From contig CAMGYJ010000004.1 in the NCBI GenBank assembly GCA_946122785.1, positions 56,862,679 to 56,926,678 on the forward strand: a stretch of DNA of 64,000 bases, in the 5' to 3' direction. The DNA is from Linum tenue. Taxonomy: Eukaryota > Streptophyta > Magnoliopsida > Malpighiales > Linaceae. Shown here piece by piece: positions 9,089-19,959 of the stretch. Position numbers and translations under genes: made by a program. The notes beneath the pieces are model-generated. The model was not told where the DNA came from and searched no databases. It saw nothing but the letters and a program-made list of their open reading frames with translations. Within the stretch, counting starts at the first letter, position 1, and each line of letters opens with the position of its first letter.

Positions 9089-12000
9089 TTGATAACACTG
9101 AATTTGCACATGTTTTTACCCCTCATTCTTGATTTTTTAGTTTGGTATTGATCATACTTTGGCCTATTTATCATATAGTTAGGGGAAAACATACCTGAGT
9201 GACCCTTCTTGCATTTGAAAACCGAACAATTTACTTGTTTTTTCTGCTATTTAGTTTTCCACAACTTCACCACAAATCGACAGCTAGATAATAGAACATT
9301 CAGGGAGTAGGCAGTACACCTAGAACGTAGGTTGACAATATGAACCGAACCCACTTTACTGCAGTCCCTCCCAGTGGTTATGCTTGACCATTTTTAGGAG
9401 TGTTGTGTTTTAGTGAGTCAAGTTTTTGGCGCCGTTGGAGGATCCTTAACCTTGTTCTCACTCGATCAGTTTCACCCAGTGCCACATCCACTCATTGGAT
9501 CACTAAGCGGGCAATTTACCTTATGTAAACGATGACCATACTCGAGGATCCGCTACATCTGGGATCAGTAGTGGCGAAGACCCTAGCCAAGAAGGCAAAA
9601 CACCCTCAACACCTGTTCAGCGGACCCATAATCACCTTGTTGGCCCAGTCCCACCGAATCGACCACATATTCCTTGCGGACATCAATGAGACCGTCGAGG
9701 CGTTGACTCCTTCTTCCTCACTAGAGACACTATCCATCTGTAGGGGCTGATAGTGGAGGCCGACAAATACAAGTGGGTTGTGGGTTTCTCTCTCTCTCCC
9801 CCCCCCCCCCCCCGCGCTAAGAGTGACGGGGACGATAACGAGGGCGACGATGTGGCTGTCAGAGGACGAGTCAAAGCTCGAGTGGCCCCTGTTTCTTCTC
9901 CTCCATGTTGGAGATCTGTGTGAGGCAAGTACTCCGTCGGTCCTTCTGCTTCGTGGATGGAGTTCTTCATCGATTAGTTCCATCAACTGTCCCTTCAGAA
10001 CCAACAACTATTGGACAAATAGATCCAGCTTGAGGACTACTACCGGAGGAGACATGACCAGTTTTAGGCTCGCCAGCCCACCTACACTACCAAGTGTAAG
10101 GACTCTCCTCCGCAAGCGCCTCCCACACATGGTGATGACACATTCATGGATGACATCGACTTCACGGGCCTCTGAGCCCCGACTTTCTCATGAACTTCTC
10201 CTTTATGTTTTGATTTTAGTTTTGTTCCATTTGTGTGTGGAGTGTGAAACTGGATATCTTGACTCCTTCACTTTGCTTTTGCGACCCTTTGGGGTTATGA
10301 CTGTTTTTAACTTTCATATGGTCTAGTGGGTGTTTTCTTTTGAGTCGTTGTTTCAGCGACTGGTTCGCCCTCCAGTCCATCTTCGGTGACTGGTCCACTA
10401 TCTTGTTCCACCACCATTGGACTTCACACTGATAAAATCGTTCCCATTATCCCTGTACTTGCTCCATTGAGGGCAATGTTGAACTTAAGTGTGGAATGTG
10501 ATTTTTCTATAATTTTTGTCTGTTTTTTTGTGCATGTTTGCAGCCTAGTCCACTGTCCAAAGCTTGAGATTTGAGAGCTCCAAGCACAGATTTCATGATC
10601 ATATTAGGGCATTGTGGTTTGTATGATAAATCGATTGGCTGTTAGGATTGATATATGAATGACTTGTGTGTGATTGAGACAACCTATAATGATGACTCAG
10701 ACGTACGGTAGAGTTGTGTAGGGGTTCAGGTTTCAACTGTTTGCTTACCAACTATGACTTGGTTTGATCATTCATTTATTACAGTCATGTATGCATAGAG
10801 GATAATGAATCGGAATGAGAGATAGAGCATATAAGGTAGCTATGTGAGATTTGATTCTGCTCTTTTTTTTTTCTTGTGCGATAAATCCATCTTACCATGA
10901 CGTGTAGCATTCACGTCGCCACTAATTAGGAAGATAGAGGTATAGGATTTAGGGTTGACTATTTGGTATGGACTTTTTGATTTTACCCATAACTGGACCG
11001 GGACTGGACATGAAACAATCCAATCCCATCTTCGGGCTTAGATTTGAGGTAAAAAATCGTTGGGCACCATATCGAAAATCGGATAGAGACCGAATAAGAG
11101 AACCCAACACCCAAAACTTAACCAACTACTCACCCTTTGAGGCCTCATACTACTCAAATCCCCACAAGCTCAATCTAAAATCAAGACCGAATTGGGACCG
11201 GACCGGGTAAAGACAGAGTCGTATCGAACCCAATCTTTGGTCCTTATATTCCAGAAAAGACCGGACAGAGACCGAATCAATTCGGACCAATTTAACCGGA
11301 CCGGACCGTATAGCCACCCCTAATAGGATTAGCCCATATCCAAATTGATTGTTATGGTGTGTCATACCCCTTAGTTAGCCTCTTTGACCCGTGTAACTTT
11401 CTTTCTTTCTCTTTATAAAGAAAAATCAACCTTAGGCACAAAGTGGTTTTTGCATGTTTTATGCGGGAGATAATGTGAGTGTTGGAGACAATTCTTAAAA
11501 GATTTGGAATGTGCTTGAAAAGATAAAGAATGCCAAAAAAAATTTGGTTCTCAAAAAAGAAATGAAAAGGAGAAATGAAAAAGAGTACCGCCACGAAAAT
11601 TTAATCATGCTCATTAAAGTGATTGTTTCCGAGTAGGCTGGCTTGGAAACACTGTTGCGTTGTTACCTCTTTTACTCATGTTCCTTAAAGAACGTGAGTA
11701 ATGCAGAATGACATAGAAAGAAATCGATTTGATTGAATGTTGTTGTGTTCCGTTTGGAACTGTGGAACCTTATGTCATGATTACTAGCACCACCTGAAAT
11801 CCATGTTCCCCATGTCCTAGACCCTAGGCAGTTGTGGTCAAGTCCTTTGGACAAGTTAGTAGTCAACCCGATATGTGAACTCTAACATTTAGAGACTGCC
11901 GTCACAGTGAAGAGATGATAGGGAATGAGAGTTTGAGCATGCCCATATTTGGCATTGAATTTTTTCCTGACCTCACTTTTCGAGAGTGTGTGATTCATTT

Positions 12001-12690
12001 TTCCATATTAAATATCCCGGTGAGAACCTAGATTGCCCGATCTTGATTTGATGTTTTGATTTCTAATCATGGGTGACTGTTTTGAATGTGTGGTTGAATC
12101 GAGTCTATGTTGGTCGGTGAACAGAGGGGAGACTCTTCCTTTACCCCATTTTGCCGCACCCGAATGTCATCTGTGGTGGTTGTCCAAAGTGTTGTTGTTG
12201 TTGATCATGTGTTGATGCCTATTAGCCAGTATGATTCACGTGTTTTGTGCCTATATGAAATGTCCCCAAAATCGTTCATGAAAAATATTTTGAGCATACC
12301 TTGTGTCTGACTTGGTTTGCTTGGGCACAAACAAACGTTTAAGTGTGGGGAATTTGATAACATGGTATTTGCACACATTTATTTTTCCCATTTCATGGTT
12401 GTTTAGGATCGATTTCTTGCATTTGAAGCCGATTTTATGCTAGGTTGTGCATATATGTGATGTTTCAGGTACTAGAACGTGATTGGAGACTTAGGAGCAA
12501 GTTTCGGTTAAATTAGGTTAACGGTCCAAGTTTGGTAACTGGCTGTTAGTCTCCGTTAACTTTTGCTGATATGGCGGTCAACTCTCAAAGTTGATCGTTA
12601 AATGAGTGACGTAGCAATTAAAAAAACAATATACTTTTTATTTTCCACCTAATTATTATAAAAAATTAAAAAAAAAATATTCCAAGGATG
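9089..12690 (+). mobile_element. Decayed non-autonomous LTR retrotransposon (LARD-like), plus strand
   Basis: A 5' LTR remnant begins TGATAACACTGAATTTGCACATG at 9089 and ends at TGAGTCA (9423). A TTTTTGGCGCCGTTG primer-binding region (about 9425) follows. The internal part ends with a purine tract AAGTGTGGGGAATT and a second TGATAACATGG at 12355, the start of a 3' LTR remnant whose right end is only estimated. Internal landmarks are shared with the better-preserved LARD at 49721-55553: CCATTGAGGGCAATGTTG (about 10467), the ACGTGTAGCATTCACGT zone (about 10900), and the CCATGTCCTAGACCC/GAACTCTAACATTTAGAGACTGCC zone (about 11810-11905). No protein domain remains. A hAT MITE lies inside, and a poly-C run of about 17 bases sits near 9800. 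Confidence 0.7.
10950..11322. mobile_element. hAT-type MITE (373 bp), TSD ATAGGATT
   Basis: Begins TAGGGTTGACTATTTGG and ends CCGTATAGCCACCCCTA, an imperfect terminal inverted repeat. It is flanked by exact 8-bp direct repeats ATAGGATT (10942-10949 and 11323-11330), the hAT signature. It holds many CGGACCGG/GACCGGA words as subterminal repeats and no transposase. It inserted into the decayed LARD and is a sister of the copy at 18815-19150. Confidence 0.93.
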
Positions 12691-12816
12691 TTCAAGCCGC
12701 TACCAAAGGAAGCCTGATTCTTTGATAAGGGTTTGTCTACTGGCAGAACCGACTTTGGCCGGGAGAGGCGGTGACGGTGGCGGGGCGTTTCGTTTCCTCA
12801 AAGGAGCTGGCGGAGG

Positions 12817-13488
12817 CAGTGGCGGATTCAGAAAATTTTCATAGGGGTGTCCTCTTAAAAATTAAATTTAATTAAATAATTCGTATATTAAAAATATCAT
12901 ACTTGTATAAATTTTTTATTAAAATTCACGATGGGTTTTCATATTTTGAAAAAATAATATAAATAAACTCCGTGTCTGCACTGTTAAAAAAAAATCTACA
13001 TATCCTACTAGACAATACTTCACGAACTTATCACATATTCGATTTCTAACCTTGTTCTTAATGTAGCTCGAAGTAGAAAAGACTCTTTCAACACTTGCCA
13101 TGTAACCATAAAATCAATTCAAAATTAAGGGTAGTGTGTATGTAGTTCAATTATTAGGTATTGAAAATAGTTGGGGATAAAGAAATAGCGTTTTACTGTT
13201 GCATGATGTTTAAAATAGAATAACAAATGAGTAGCAACATAATTAGAATAAGTTTGATAATAGTAATGTCCTAGGTTGGAATAACACGGACTACCACTTA
13301 TATTTTGTTAATCATAAGCAAACTATTATCGAGGGTAGGATAATTATTTTTTCAAATGTTAGGGTGTCCCGGATTACCAATTATATTTTGTATACCCATA
13401 CGAAACTATTATCGGAGGTTGGATAATCGTTTCCCCAAATTTTAGGGGTGTCCCGGGACACCCCTAGAGGCCCATGTATCCGCCCCTG
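12817..13488 (-). mobile_element. hAT transposon derivative (672 bp), TSD GGCGGAGG
   Basis: Left end CAGTGGCGGATTCAGAAAA. The right end, read on the minus strand, is CAGGGGCGGATACATGGG. Both ends carry GGGGTGTCC subterminal words. Exact 8-bp TSDs GGCGGAGG lie at 12809-12816 and 13489-13496. It contains a transposase remnant, so it is an internally deleted copy of a coding element rather than a pure MITE. Confidence 0.92.
12919..13101 (-). pseudogene. hAT transposase C-terminal remnant
   Basis: The minus-strand frame begins ASVERVFSTSSYIKNKVRNR and continues ICDKFVKYCLVGYVD. This resembles the C-terminal dimerisation end of plant TTF/zinc-finger-MYM-type hAT transposases (pattern TVERxFSxMxxIKxxLRNRM then DxxLxxCLVxYIE). 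The conserved E of the SVER motif is present. Only about 60 codons survive, so no activity is expected. Confidence 0.75.
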
Positions 13489-13639
13489 GGCGGAGGAGGC
13501 GCCAGAGTCCTATTCTAGAGAGGTGGTGGAGGAGGTGGCGACTGCTTGGGTACTGTCGGTGGCAGTTGAGGCGGAATCAAGGGCGCGGCCGGTGGTGGGG
13601 GAGGCGGAGGAGGAGGGCTGAATTGTGAACTGGGCTTAG

Positions 13640-15634
13640 CTTTCTCTATGGAGGCCACCAGGAATTGACAGAACTGGACTTGACATTGTAGCTATTTGAA
13701 GCAGGAATTGACAACGAAATTGACCCAATCCACCATAGACCCCGACAAAGTTTACATCTTTCAGTAGCGTACACAACATGTTAATCAAGTAAAGGGTCTT
13801 TCTCTTATTGGGACAAACGAGCGACTCGTTCGTGGATTGGATTGTAGCGGGATCTCCATGATTAGAAGGTTTTGTGCCCGTCATTGTCATTAGCTCCAAG
13901 TATCTTTCCATCTGGAGGAACCAAGCAATAGATCCAATCTTATATCTACAACGACGAAAAGCGCAAGTTATAGCATCGAAATGCAGACGCGGTGGTTCTC
14001 AACCATCAATGCCAGAAAAGTTAGTTTTCCACCTAGATATGTTGCTAGAGAGCTGATGGATTGGAGGAAGCTAGCAAACTTGCAATTTAGTGGTAAACGT
14101 GAACTTTACAAGTAATTCTAGTGACCAAACTTGCAATTTATCCTAATTCTTTTTGAATGACTAACTCTTAATGATTTACTCGATCATTTGAACTCAGAAA
14201 GCCACCATCACCAATGAAAATAGGAAGAAAAAAAAAAACAAATAGTTTGTAGGAAATAATACGTTGACTTAGTCCTAGCCTGAGAAAACCCTAACTAGAT
14301 ATGGCATTTAGCTTAAGACATTATCAATTATCAATTATATTAAGTCTCAAGTAATTGTTACTGTTCCTTACGATTTTTTAGCAATCACCTTTAATTCCGG
14401 GTTACTGTTCACAGGGTTATATTCCGCTGTGACAGCACCCATAACACAGACTTTGCGGATGCATGCCCAAGCCCAGTTTCCCAACCCTTTTCAATTTTCA
14501 TGGGGTTTTTCTGTGTTCCCCTTTTTCTGTGTTCCCCCTTTAATTTTCATGTTCCAACTCAGTGATGACATTGGGTGCCTCAAGTTTTGGGAAGTGGAGA
14601 GTTGGAACAGATTGGAAGTTTACCTGTTGCAATGCAATGTTACCAGATATTATGTGTTAGTTTAGTTGTATGGTGTGATCTTTTTATATAATAGTTCTTT
14701 TATAAGGATGATATATGTTGATTTTCTTAGTTAGGTGCTACTTAAGCAATTCAAATTTGGAACTATATAAACCATTGTGTAATTTCGAAAGTTGGTATCA
14801 TTTTTAAGGCCTTAACTAGCAGGTTTGTTGAACATTACTTCAGAAGTAACTATCACTTCGAGAACGTTACACAATACCTTTAATGAGGAAAATCTACATA
14901 ATTATAAATTACTAATTAGCAAGATATACTTAAATATATCGAAGTCTGACTCCTCAACTAAAGCGGGTTAGACCTCCTCAAGTTAATCTTATATACACAA
15001 TTATCTTAAATTAGTAAGCAATCTAAATCTTCCTAGGCAATGACCCGTTGAATTGATAAGTGACTGAATTTCTAGAATGCATACACATTTCAGAGTTAGT
15101 AAAAGGAATATCCATTAGTCTTAAGTTAATGACATCAAAGTAAAGATCAAGCTTACAACCACGACATTCACATCAAATTGTGAATTGATACAGGAGGTTC
15201 CTAGCCAAATTACATGTAATGATTATTAACACCCAATTATGTATAATTTTATCACTACACTATGAATGCCTTACATAACAATATCTACTAAACTATTATA
15301 CAAGAAAGAGTTGAAAAATGTGTTATGTAAGACTTCAACAAAAACTTTGCACTTTATGTAATCACATTGCATGTCAAAATGAATTCATAAGTAAAGTTGG
15401 ATATGTTACCTACAATTTTCATAACGACTTAATATTTGAATGACACTGAGCTAATATCTGTATCATATCTAAACAAAACACTACATATTTTGTGAGCATT
15501 ACATAACACCATTTTACAACTATTATGCAACATAAATACGTTTGGTGAAGATTATGTAACTGCAGTTATTTCTTATGTAAGATTTGAACAAATGTGTTAT
15601 GTTAGTCTTCAGTTACATCTTTTCACTTTTTTAA
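13640..15634. other. AT-rich region without recognised gene
   Basis: Short open frames at 13636-13911 (minus, 91 codons), 13874-14056 (plus) and 14429-14665 (plus) resemble nothing I know and overlap each other. From 14300 the DNA is AT-rich with many TTACATAA/TTATGTAA words. These recur around 23880-23960, so part of this stretch belongs to a dispersed repeat, possibly the body of the Helitron ending at 16712. Confidence 0.35.
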
Positions 15635-15974
15635 AGGTAATGACTATTTATTAGCCAAATCTTTTTCACATTCTTTTTTATTAGTCAAACCTATTGAATT
15701 ACTGATAATTAGTAAAATATTAATTTTCAGTTAGCAATTTTGTTAGTTTTATTGACTTGGCAACATGATACTTACTTGGAAGATATACATAGAGGTTAAC
15801 ATTCCAAAATTTTAGTATTTTAACTTAGAAAAGAGTTACAAAATTATAAACGATTACATAAAGATGACTAATATTTTGATGCATTACAAAACGTTTGGCT
15901 AATTTTTAATATTTTGATAGGTTTGGCTAATAAAAATAATCCGAAAAAAATTTGGCTAATAAATGGTCATTACC
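15635..15974. mobile_element. MITE (about 340 bp), 9-bp TSD-like CTTTTTTAA
   Basis: Inverted ends: GGTAATGACTATTTATTAGCC on the left, and GGCTAATAAATGGTCATTACC on the right. The flanks carry CTTTTTTAA at 15626-15634 and 15975-15983. A 9-bp duplication fits a Mutator-like MITE, but the TSD is low-complexity and offset by one base on the left, so the superfamily call is tentative. No coding content. Confidence 0.7.
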
Positions 15975-15983
15975 CTTTTTTAA

Positions 15984-16682
15984 TGAAGAACAACTTATCA
16001 CTTTTTTTTATGAAGAACAACTTTTCGTTTTTTTAACTCAAAGTAAATTCTAATTATGTAAATAAAACACCTATTACATAAGATTTATGCAATGTAATTC
16101 TGCAACTATTTAGGTAAATACGAGTTACGTAAATATTATGTAATGAACTTTACATTATATGCAATGGACCAAGGAAACACGCTATATTGAGTCAAAAAGT
16201 TTAAGTTTCACTCATTATAATCACTTGAAAGTGTGATAGGAATTCTCTAAAATTTAAATAAAATATTAGCGAGAGATATTACAAATATTACTCAGAACAA
16301 TTTATAGAGTAAGTTTTCTATCACAAAAGGATTATTGATTGTACATATGTTTATAATTCGGTAAATTCTTAGTACCAACTATCCCTTTAAACACATTGTA
16401 TGAAGTACCTGTCTAAAATTTCAATAGATGAGTCAAATTTCATTAGGAAAAAAAATTATATATATCCACATTTAATATCTTCCAAAAATTCCAATCATTA
16501 CACTAAAATGGTTTTAACAGAAACTAATTTTTTTAAGAAACAAACAAACAAAAACTATTTAGCCTTTACATCATTCAAGGAAGATAAATAAAGGCTCGGT
16601 CAAGACATAAACAAAACACGAACTTATTCAAATTAAATTCCAACCTAGCTATATCAATTCAACTATATTATAATAAGATCAT
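15984..16682. other. AT-rich DNA, probable Helitron interior
   Basis: No gene is recognised. A 63-codon plus frame at 16400-16591 is lysine/asparagine-rich and looks non-coding. A short duplication, ATGAAGAACAACTT, occurs twice near 15985-16025. Confidence 0.3.
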
Positions 16683-16712
16683 CCCGCCACGAAGTGCGGG
16701 TCAATAAGCTAG
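16683..16712 (+). mobile_element. Helitron 3' terminus
   Basis: A small GC-rich hairpin (CCCGCCAC, loop GAA, GTGCGGG) is followed eight bases later by CTAG, then T. This is the classical plant Helitron 3' end: a hairpin about 10 bp before CTRR, with insertion before T. The 5' TC end was not found by eye, so the length and cargo of the element are unknown. It lies about 385 bp upstream of the NET-domain gene. Confidence 0.7.
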
Positions 16713-16992
16713 TATTAATTAGATCCTAAAATCTGCTTGCACATTCTACCACAGTACCACTCAAGAAAATAGAAAAATCTTGAAAGAAAACCATCATTTT
16801 CACTCCATTGGTGAAGCAGGATCAACCAAACCCATTGTTACGTGTATTCTTTCCCTACTATTATTATCATTATCATTGTCATTGTTGGATTATAATTGGT
16901 CAGTACACGTGGGTTAGATGCTAATTATAATTAGGATTGTTTGATCTTAGAGTAGGCGGCAAGTAAAAATAGCCGAATAGGTTTAGGATTAC

Positions 16993-17003
16993 TCCCTATA
17001 AAT
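16993..17003 (+). promoter_or_regulatory. TATA box of the NET-domain gene
   Basis: CCTATAAATAC lies about 95 bp upstream of the ATG at 17097 in a 400-bp stretch that also has ACACGTGG (about 16905, G-box-like). The pyrimidine-rich leader CTCTTCTTCCCC (about 17062) follows. Spacing suits transcription starting near 17030. Confidence 0.55.
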
Positions 17004-17096
17004 ACGTTACCATTAGGCAATCAATTCGTATCTTCCGATTCGGCAAATTAATCAGCGACTGCTCTTCTTCCCCTCAAACAACTTCTTATTATTGCC

Positions 17097-17513
17097 ATGA
17101 GGATGCCATCACGGGTAAAGCGTTCAAAGCCCAAGGCAAATCATCATGATAAGAGGAAGATGAGCCTGGAGGAGACGTATAAACTAGGAGTAGGATTGGA
17201 GACTTTGCCGCAGCAGAAGCTGGAGCAGGTTGTGCAAATAGCAAAGAAGAGGAATTGCCATTTGAGGCAAGATGGAGATGTGATTGTGCTCGACCTTGAC
17301 ACTCTTGATACAGAGACTCTGTGGGAGCTCGATCGATTTCTTCACATTTTCAAGAAATTGGCGAGAAAGACGATCAGGCGTCGTCAAGCAGCAGTAATGG
17401 GTGGCAACAGTACTGCTTCAATTGGTTGCGTAAGTGAAGGCAACAAGTTATGTTCACAGTTCAGGACAATGTTAAAAGTTGATAGTACTAATTCCAACAA
17501 TTTATTGATATAG
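17097..17513 (+). CDS. NET (extra-terminal) domain protein, GTE-like, without bromodomain
   Basis: A 138-residue intronless frame. Residues about 20-90 form a NET domain as in plant GTE/BET proteins: KRKMSLEETYKLGVGLETLP (20-38), KLEQVVQIAKKRN (41-53), then acidic IVLDLDTLDTETLWELDRF (63-81). It is preceded by a basic KRSKPKANHHDKRK stretch and followed by a basic KKLARKTIRRRQ tail (86-97) that could act in nuclear targeting. Full GTE proteins carry a bromodomain before NET and are 350-800 residues, so this is a NET-only form. NET domains bind short basic motifs of chromatin factors; a stand-alone domain could compete for partners, but that is inference. The ATG at 17097 is the first, with an in-frame second Met at residue 3. 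A 5' TATA box supports a transcription unit; a retained gene fragment is the alternative. Confidence 0.75.
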   Translation: MRMPSRVKRSKPKANHHDKRKMSLEETYKLGVGLETLPQQKLEQVVQIAKKRNCHLRQDGDVIVLDLDTLDTETLWELDRFLHIFKKLARKTIRRRQAAVMGGNSTASIGCVSEGNKLCSQFRTMLKVDSTNSNNLLI

Positions 17514-17711
17514 GATTCGTAAGCTCTTTTCCAAGTTGTATTGATTTCTCTTTGCCCTTCTTGATAGATTCACTGAGTTAGTACCATTTTCTATTATATA
17601 TGAATGAACGAGAAGCTTTCAATTAGAGTTCCGTCCTTTTTACGATTTACAATTTTCTTGCGTCAAAGTCTTATGGACATAGAATTGAGATCAAAGCTTC
17701 TAACATTTCCT

Positions 17712-18056
17712 CTACAAAACGCGGCTTCTAAGGACCTGATCAAGGCAGCCATCGTCATCGAAGTTGAGAGCGTAACTACGGATGTCATAGCTGAACTGTG
17801 AAGTAGTACTGCTGCTGCTCTTGTGCCACCCGATCGCTCTCTTCCACTGCGACCTCAGCTTGTAAACCCATCGCTTAGGGACATAACACCTATTAGTACT
17901 CCTGCAACTACCCAATGGCACTTTTGCCTTCTTGTCAACAATGGATACCATGGCAGCAGCTGATGTGGAGCGCGGAATCCTCTCCCCCCACCTCAAAAAT
18001 GGGATTCTTTTCATGCTTTGTGTATTCAGGAACTTCATGTCAAAACTATGCTGCAA
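17712..18056 (-). CDS. Small plant protein with YDIRSYALNFDDG motif, copy A
   Basis: A 114-residue frame, basic and Ser-rich. From residue 62 it reads RWVYKLRSQWKRAIGW and from 89 SYDIRSYALNFDDDG. A C-terminal SYDxxSYxLNFD motif after a W/K-rich stretch is known to me from small uncharacterised angiosperm proteins; their function is not established. No signal peptide or membrane segment is visible. It is the left member of three paralogues (others at 21460 and 25844), all starting MQHSF and ending RSxVL with no indels between them. Copy A differs from B and C at about 10 residues each. The 5' region carries a CTCTCTCTATCTC pyrimidine patch and TATTTAAG. The second in-frame Met at residue 7 is an alternative start. 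Confidence 0.72.
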   Translation of the reverse strand: MQHSFDMKFLNTQSMKRIPFLRWGERIPRSTSAAAMVSIVDKKAKVPLGSCRSTNRCYVPKRWVYKLRSQWKRAIGWHKSSSSTTSQFSYDIRSYALNFDDDGCLDQVLRSRVL

Positions 18057-18814
18057 TTTGTGGAATCAAATGAATTGAGATAGAGAGAGAGAAAGGGAAG
18101 GTTGTTAGATGGAGCTAGAAGTTGTAACTTTCTTATTGGTACCAACAACTATGAAATGATGAGTCTTAAATAGATCTCCAAACATCAACTAGAGGCAGGG
18201 GCCAAAATTACAGAACATGGGTTACTTACTTTCTCAAGTTTCAACCTTTGCTTTACCCACTAGCTACTTTTGCAGTCAAACCAAATTGGCCCAGATGTTT
18301 GGTGACAAAAAGAGGGGATTTCAGACGTCGGCCGGCCTTGGCGAAGTTGTGTAGTGTCAAAAGAGGTCTGTGATGACTGGGAAAAGGGAGGAAAGTAATT
18401 AGTGTATATCCTCTTGTGTCATCTCCCATGCGCATTACTTAAAGTTTGAAAGGCAAAAGTTCAAAAGAGGTTGGATTTGGTTGGGTCATCCATCGTCTTG
18501 ACCAAAAAGAATGAAAGATCTGTTATCCTAACGGGGGCCACAATATCCAAACATTGCATTGGCAAAGTGCTTTCGAGAATGTTCATATGCATAAGGTTTA
18601 CATGTATGGAAGTGCTACAGACTAGGTTCCTGGCGGCAAACAGAACTTGCATAGCTAAAATATGAACTTATATAGAGAAAGGGCCAAGGCGGAAAAATTA
18701 CAAAAGCATTCTATATGGCTCATGGAGATCAAGCAGGCAAGTAGGGGAAAGATTGACCATTGAGAGTTCAACTTATACCAAACTTCAATACATGACAAAA
18801 GTTATTCCCAATAG
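18057..18814. repeat. Upstream duplicated block of copy A
   Basis: Shared with 21805-22450 and, from 18663 on, with about 24030-24180, and with the split block 26189-26621/38505-38780. It includes the 5' leader with GA/CT repeats, a region containing ACGTCGGCCGGCC (about 18327) and the landmarks seen in the orphan copy at 7151. The tail, from TATATAGAGAAAGGG, carries GGCTCATGGAGATCAAGCAGG, found in all copies. Confidence 0.8.
18165..18173 (-). promoter_or_regulatory. Core promoter (CTATTTAAG) of copy A
   Basis: The minus strand reads CTATTTAAGACTC about 110 bp upstream of the ATG. The same word sits at equivalent spacing upstream of copies B and C, so it is conserved after duplication. Confidence 0.55.
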
Positions 18815-19150
18815 TAGGGCTGACAATTTGGTCTAGGATTGTTTGGTTTTATCTGAAACCGAATCGTATAACTCGGACCGGGACCGGATTGGAACCGGAT
18901 AGCAAACAATCCAATCTCATATTCGGGCTTAGATTTGAGGTAAAAAAATCCGGATAAAGACCGGATAAGAGACCCCAATACTCAAATCCCCACAAGCTCA
19001 ATCTAAAATCAAAATCAAATTGGGCCCGGACCGGGTCAAGACCGGAGTGTATCCAATCCAATCTTTGGTCCTTATATTCTTGAAAAGACCAGACTGGGAC
19101 CGGATCAATTTGGTCCAATTTAACCGGCCCGGACCGTATAGCCACCCCTA
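18815..19150. mobile_element. hAT-type MITE (336 bp), TSD CCCAATAG
   Basis: Begins TAGGGCTGACAATTTGG and ends CCGTATAGCCACCCCTA, with exact 8-bp TSDs CCCAATAG at 18807-18814 and 19151-19158. The interior is closely related to the MITE at 10950-11322 (shared ATTCGGGCTTAGATTTGAGG and CCAATCTTTGGTCCTTATAT). The left end resembles the large coding hAT at 32253. The corresponding site in block B (about 24180) lacks it, so it inserted after the block duplication. Confidence 0.93.
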
Positions 19151-19354
19151 CCCAATAGAACATGGTTTCTAGTCTATTTCATTTATTGATCGAAATTCAA
19201 CTCTATGTTACGTAGTTCAGAATCAGAATGAATGAATAATCAAACACGAAAAGTGAAGATTCATGATAGTTGGCACAACATATCTCACCTTATACAAATA
19301 AAAGTATAGAAATCAAATCATATTATGTTCCGATCTTTGGAACAATCCACTGTT

Positions 19355-19567
19355 TCACAAAATTTGAATAATGTACTGTACCAAATCAATATGAAGAAGA
19401 AAAAACATGATTAAAATAGGGAAAGAATAGACCAAGTTGAATATTCTTCTATCGCCAATCAAGTCATCAAGGTGTCGAACTAGTTTCCTCTTGTCTTTGT
19501 CTTCAACTAGGTTAAGAGTAGGATTAAAATCATCACTAACTAACCAGGAAAACCCCTCACCATCCAT
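19355..19567 (-). pseudogene. LINE endonuclease fragment in block A
   Basis: The minus strand reads FSWLVSDDFNPTLNLVEDKD and RKLVRHLDDLIGD. This resembles the GDFN...E segment of an L1 endonuclease, with the first G of GDFN changed. The equivalent sequence at about 24480-24570 in block B keeps the same text with different lesions, so the fragment predates the duplication. Too short to be functional. Confidence 0.5.
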
Positions 19568-19959
19568 CGACTAATCCTAGAATAAGTAGCTCATCTCTCC
19601 CCTTCGTCATTGGAAGCATATACAAGTATACAACTATAAAGAAGAACTAGTTTATGATCCGTGCTTCCCGATGGTAAAACTTATATAATACGTTTGTTTA
19701 ATTGATATATAAGAAATTATTATTATTTCAAAAAATTTTGAGTAATATATTTATATTTTATATAACTTTTATAGAATGGTTTACACACATTTTTCGTAAT
19801 GTGTGGTCTAATGATAACAATCAAATTATAAAAGGTATAACTTTCCAATGTGATTGACAAGCAGCAGGACATGTTTAATTCATCGCGATAGGAGTACACC
19901 ATAAGAATCAGTCATTCAACATGTCATAAACCAGTTCGTCCCAATAACTCGGGAGATTT

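Larger units (their letters stand above)
12700..13630 (-). pseudogene. Proline-rich coding relic interrupted by a hAT element
   Basis: Outside the hAT insertion, the minus strand of 13489-13625 reads a run of prolines (PPPPPPPPPAAPLIPPQLPPT, in two proline blocks), and 12720-12816 is likewise GC-rich and open. This composition stands out from the AT-rich surroundings. It could be a fragment of a proline-rich domain (formin-, extensin- or GTE-like), but no diagnostic domain is visible. Confidence in any identity is low. Confidence 0.3.

Noticed and set aside
9778..10326. 182-codon plus frame and overlapping minus frames around the poly-C run
   Set aside because: They depend on a homopolymer of about 17 C and lie in a decayed LARD; no domain.
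16885..17060. LTR-like start TGTTGGATTATAATTGG upstream of the NET gene
   Set aside because: No second LTR, primer-binding site or TSD found; kept as promoter region.
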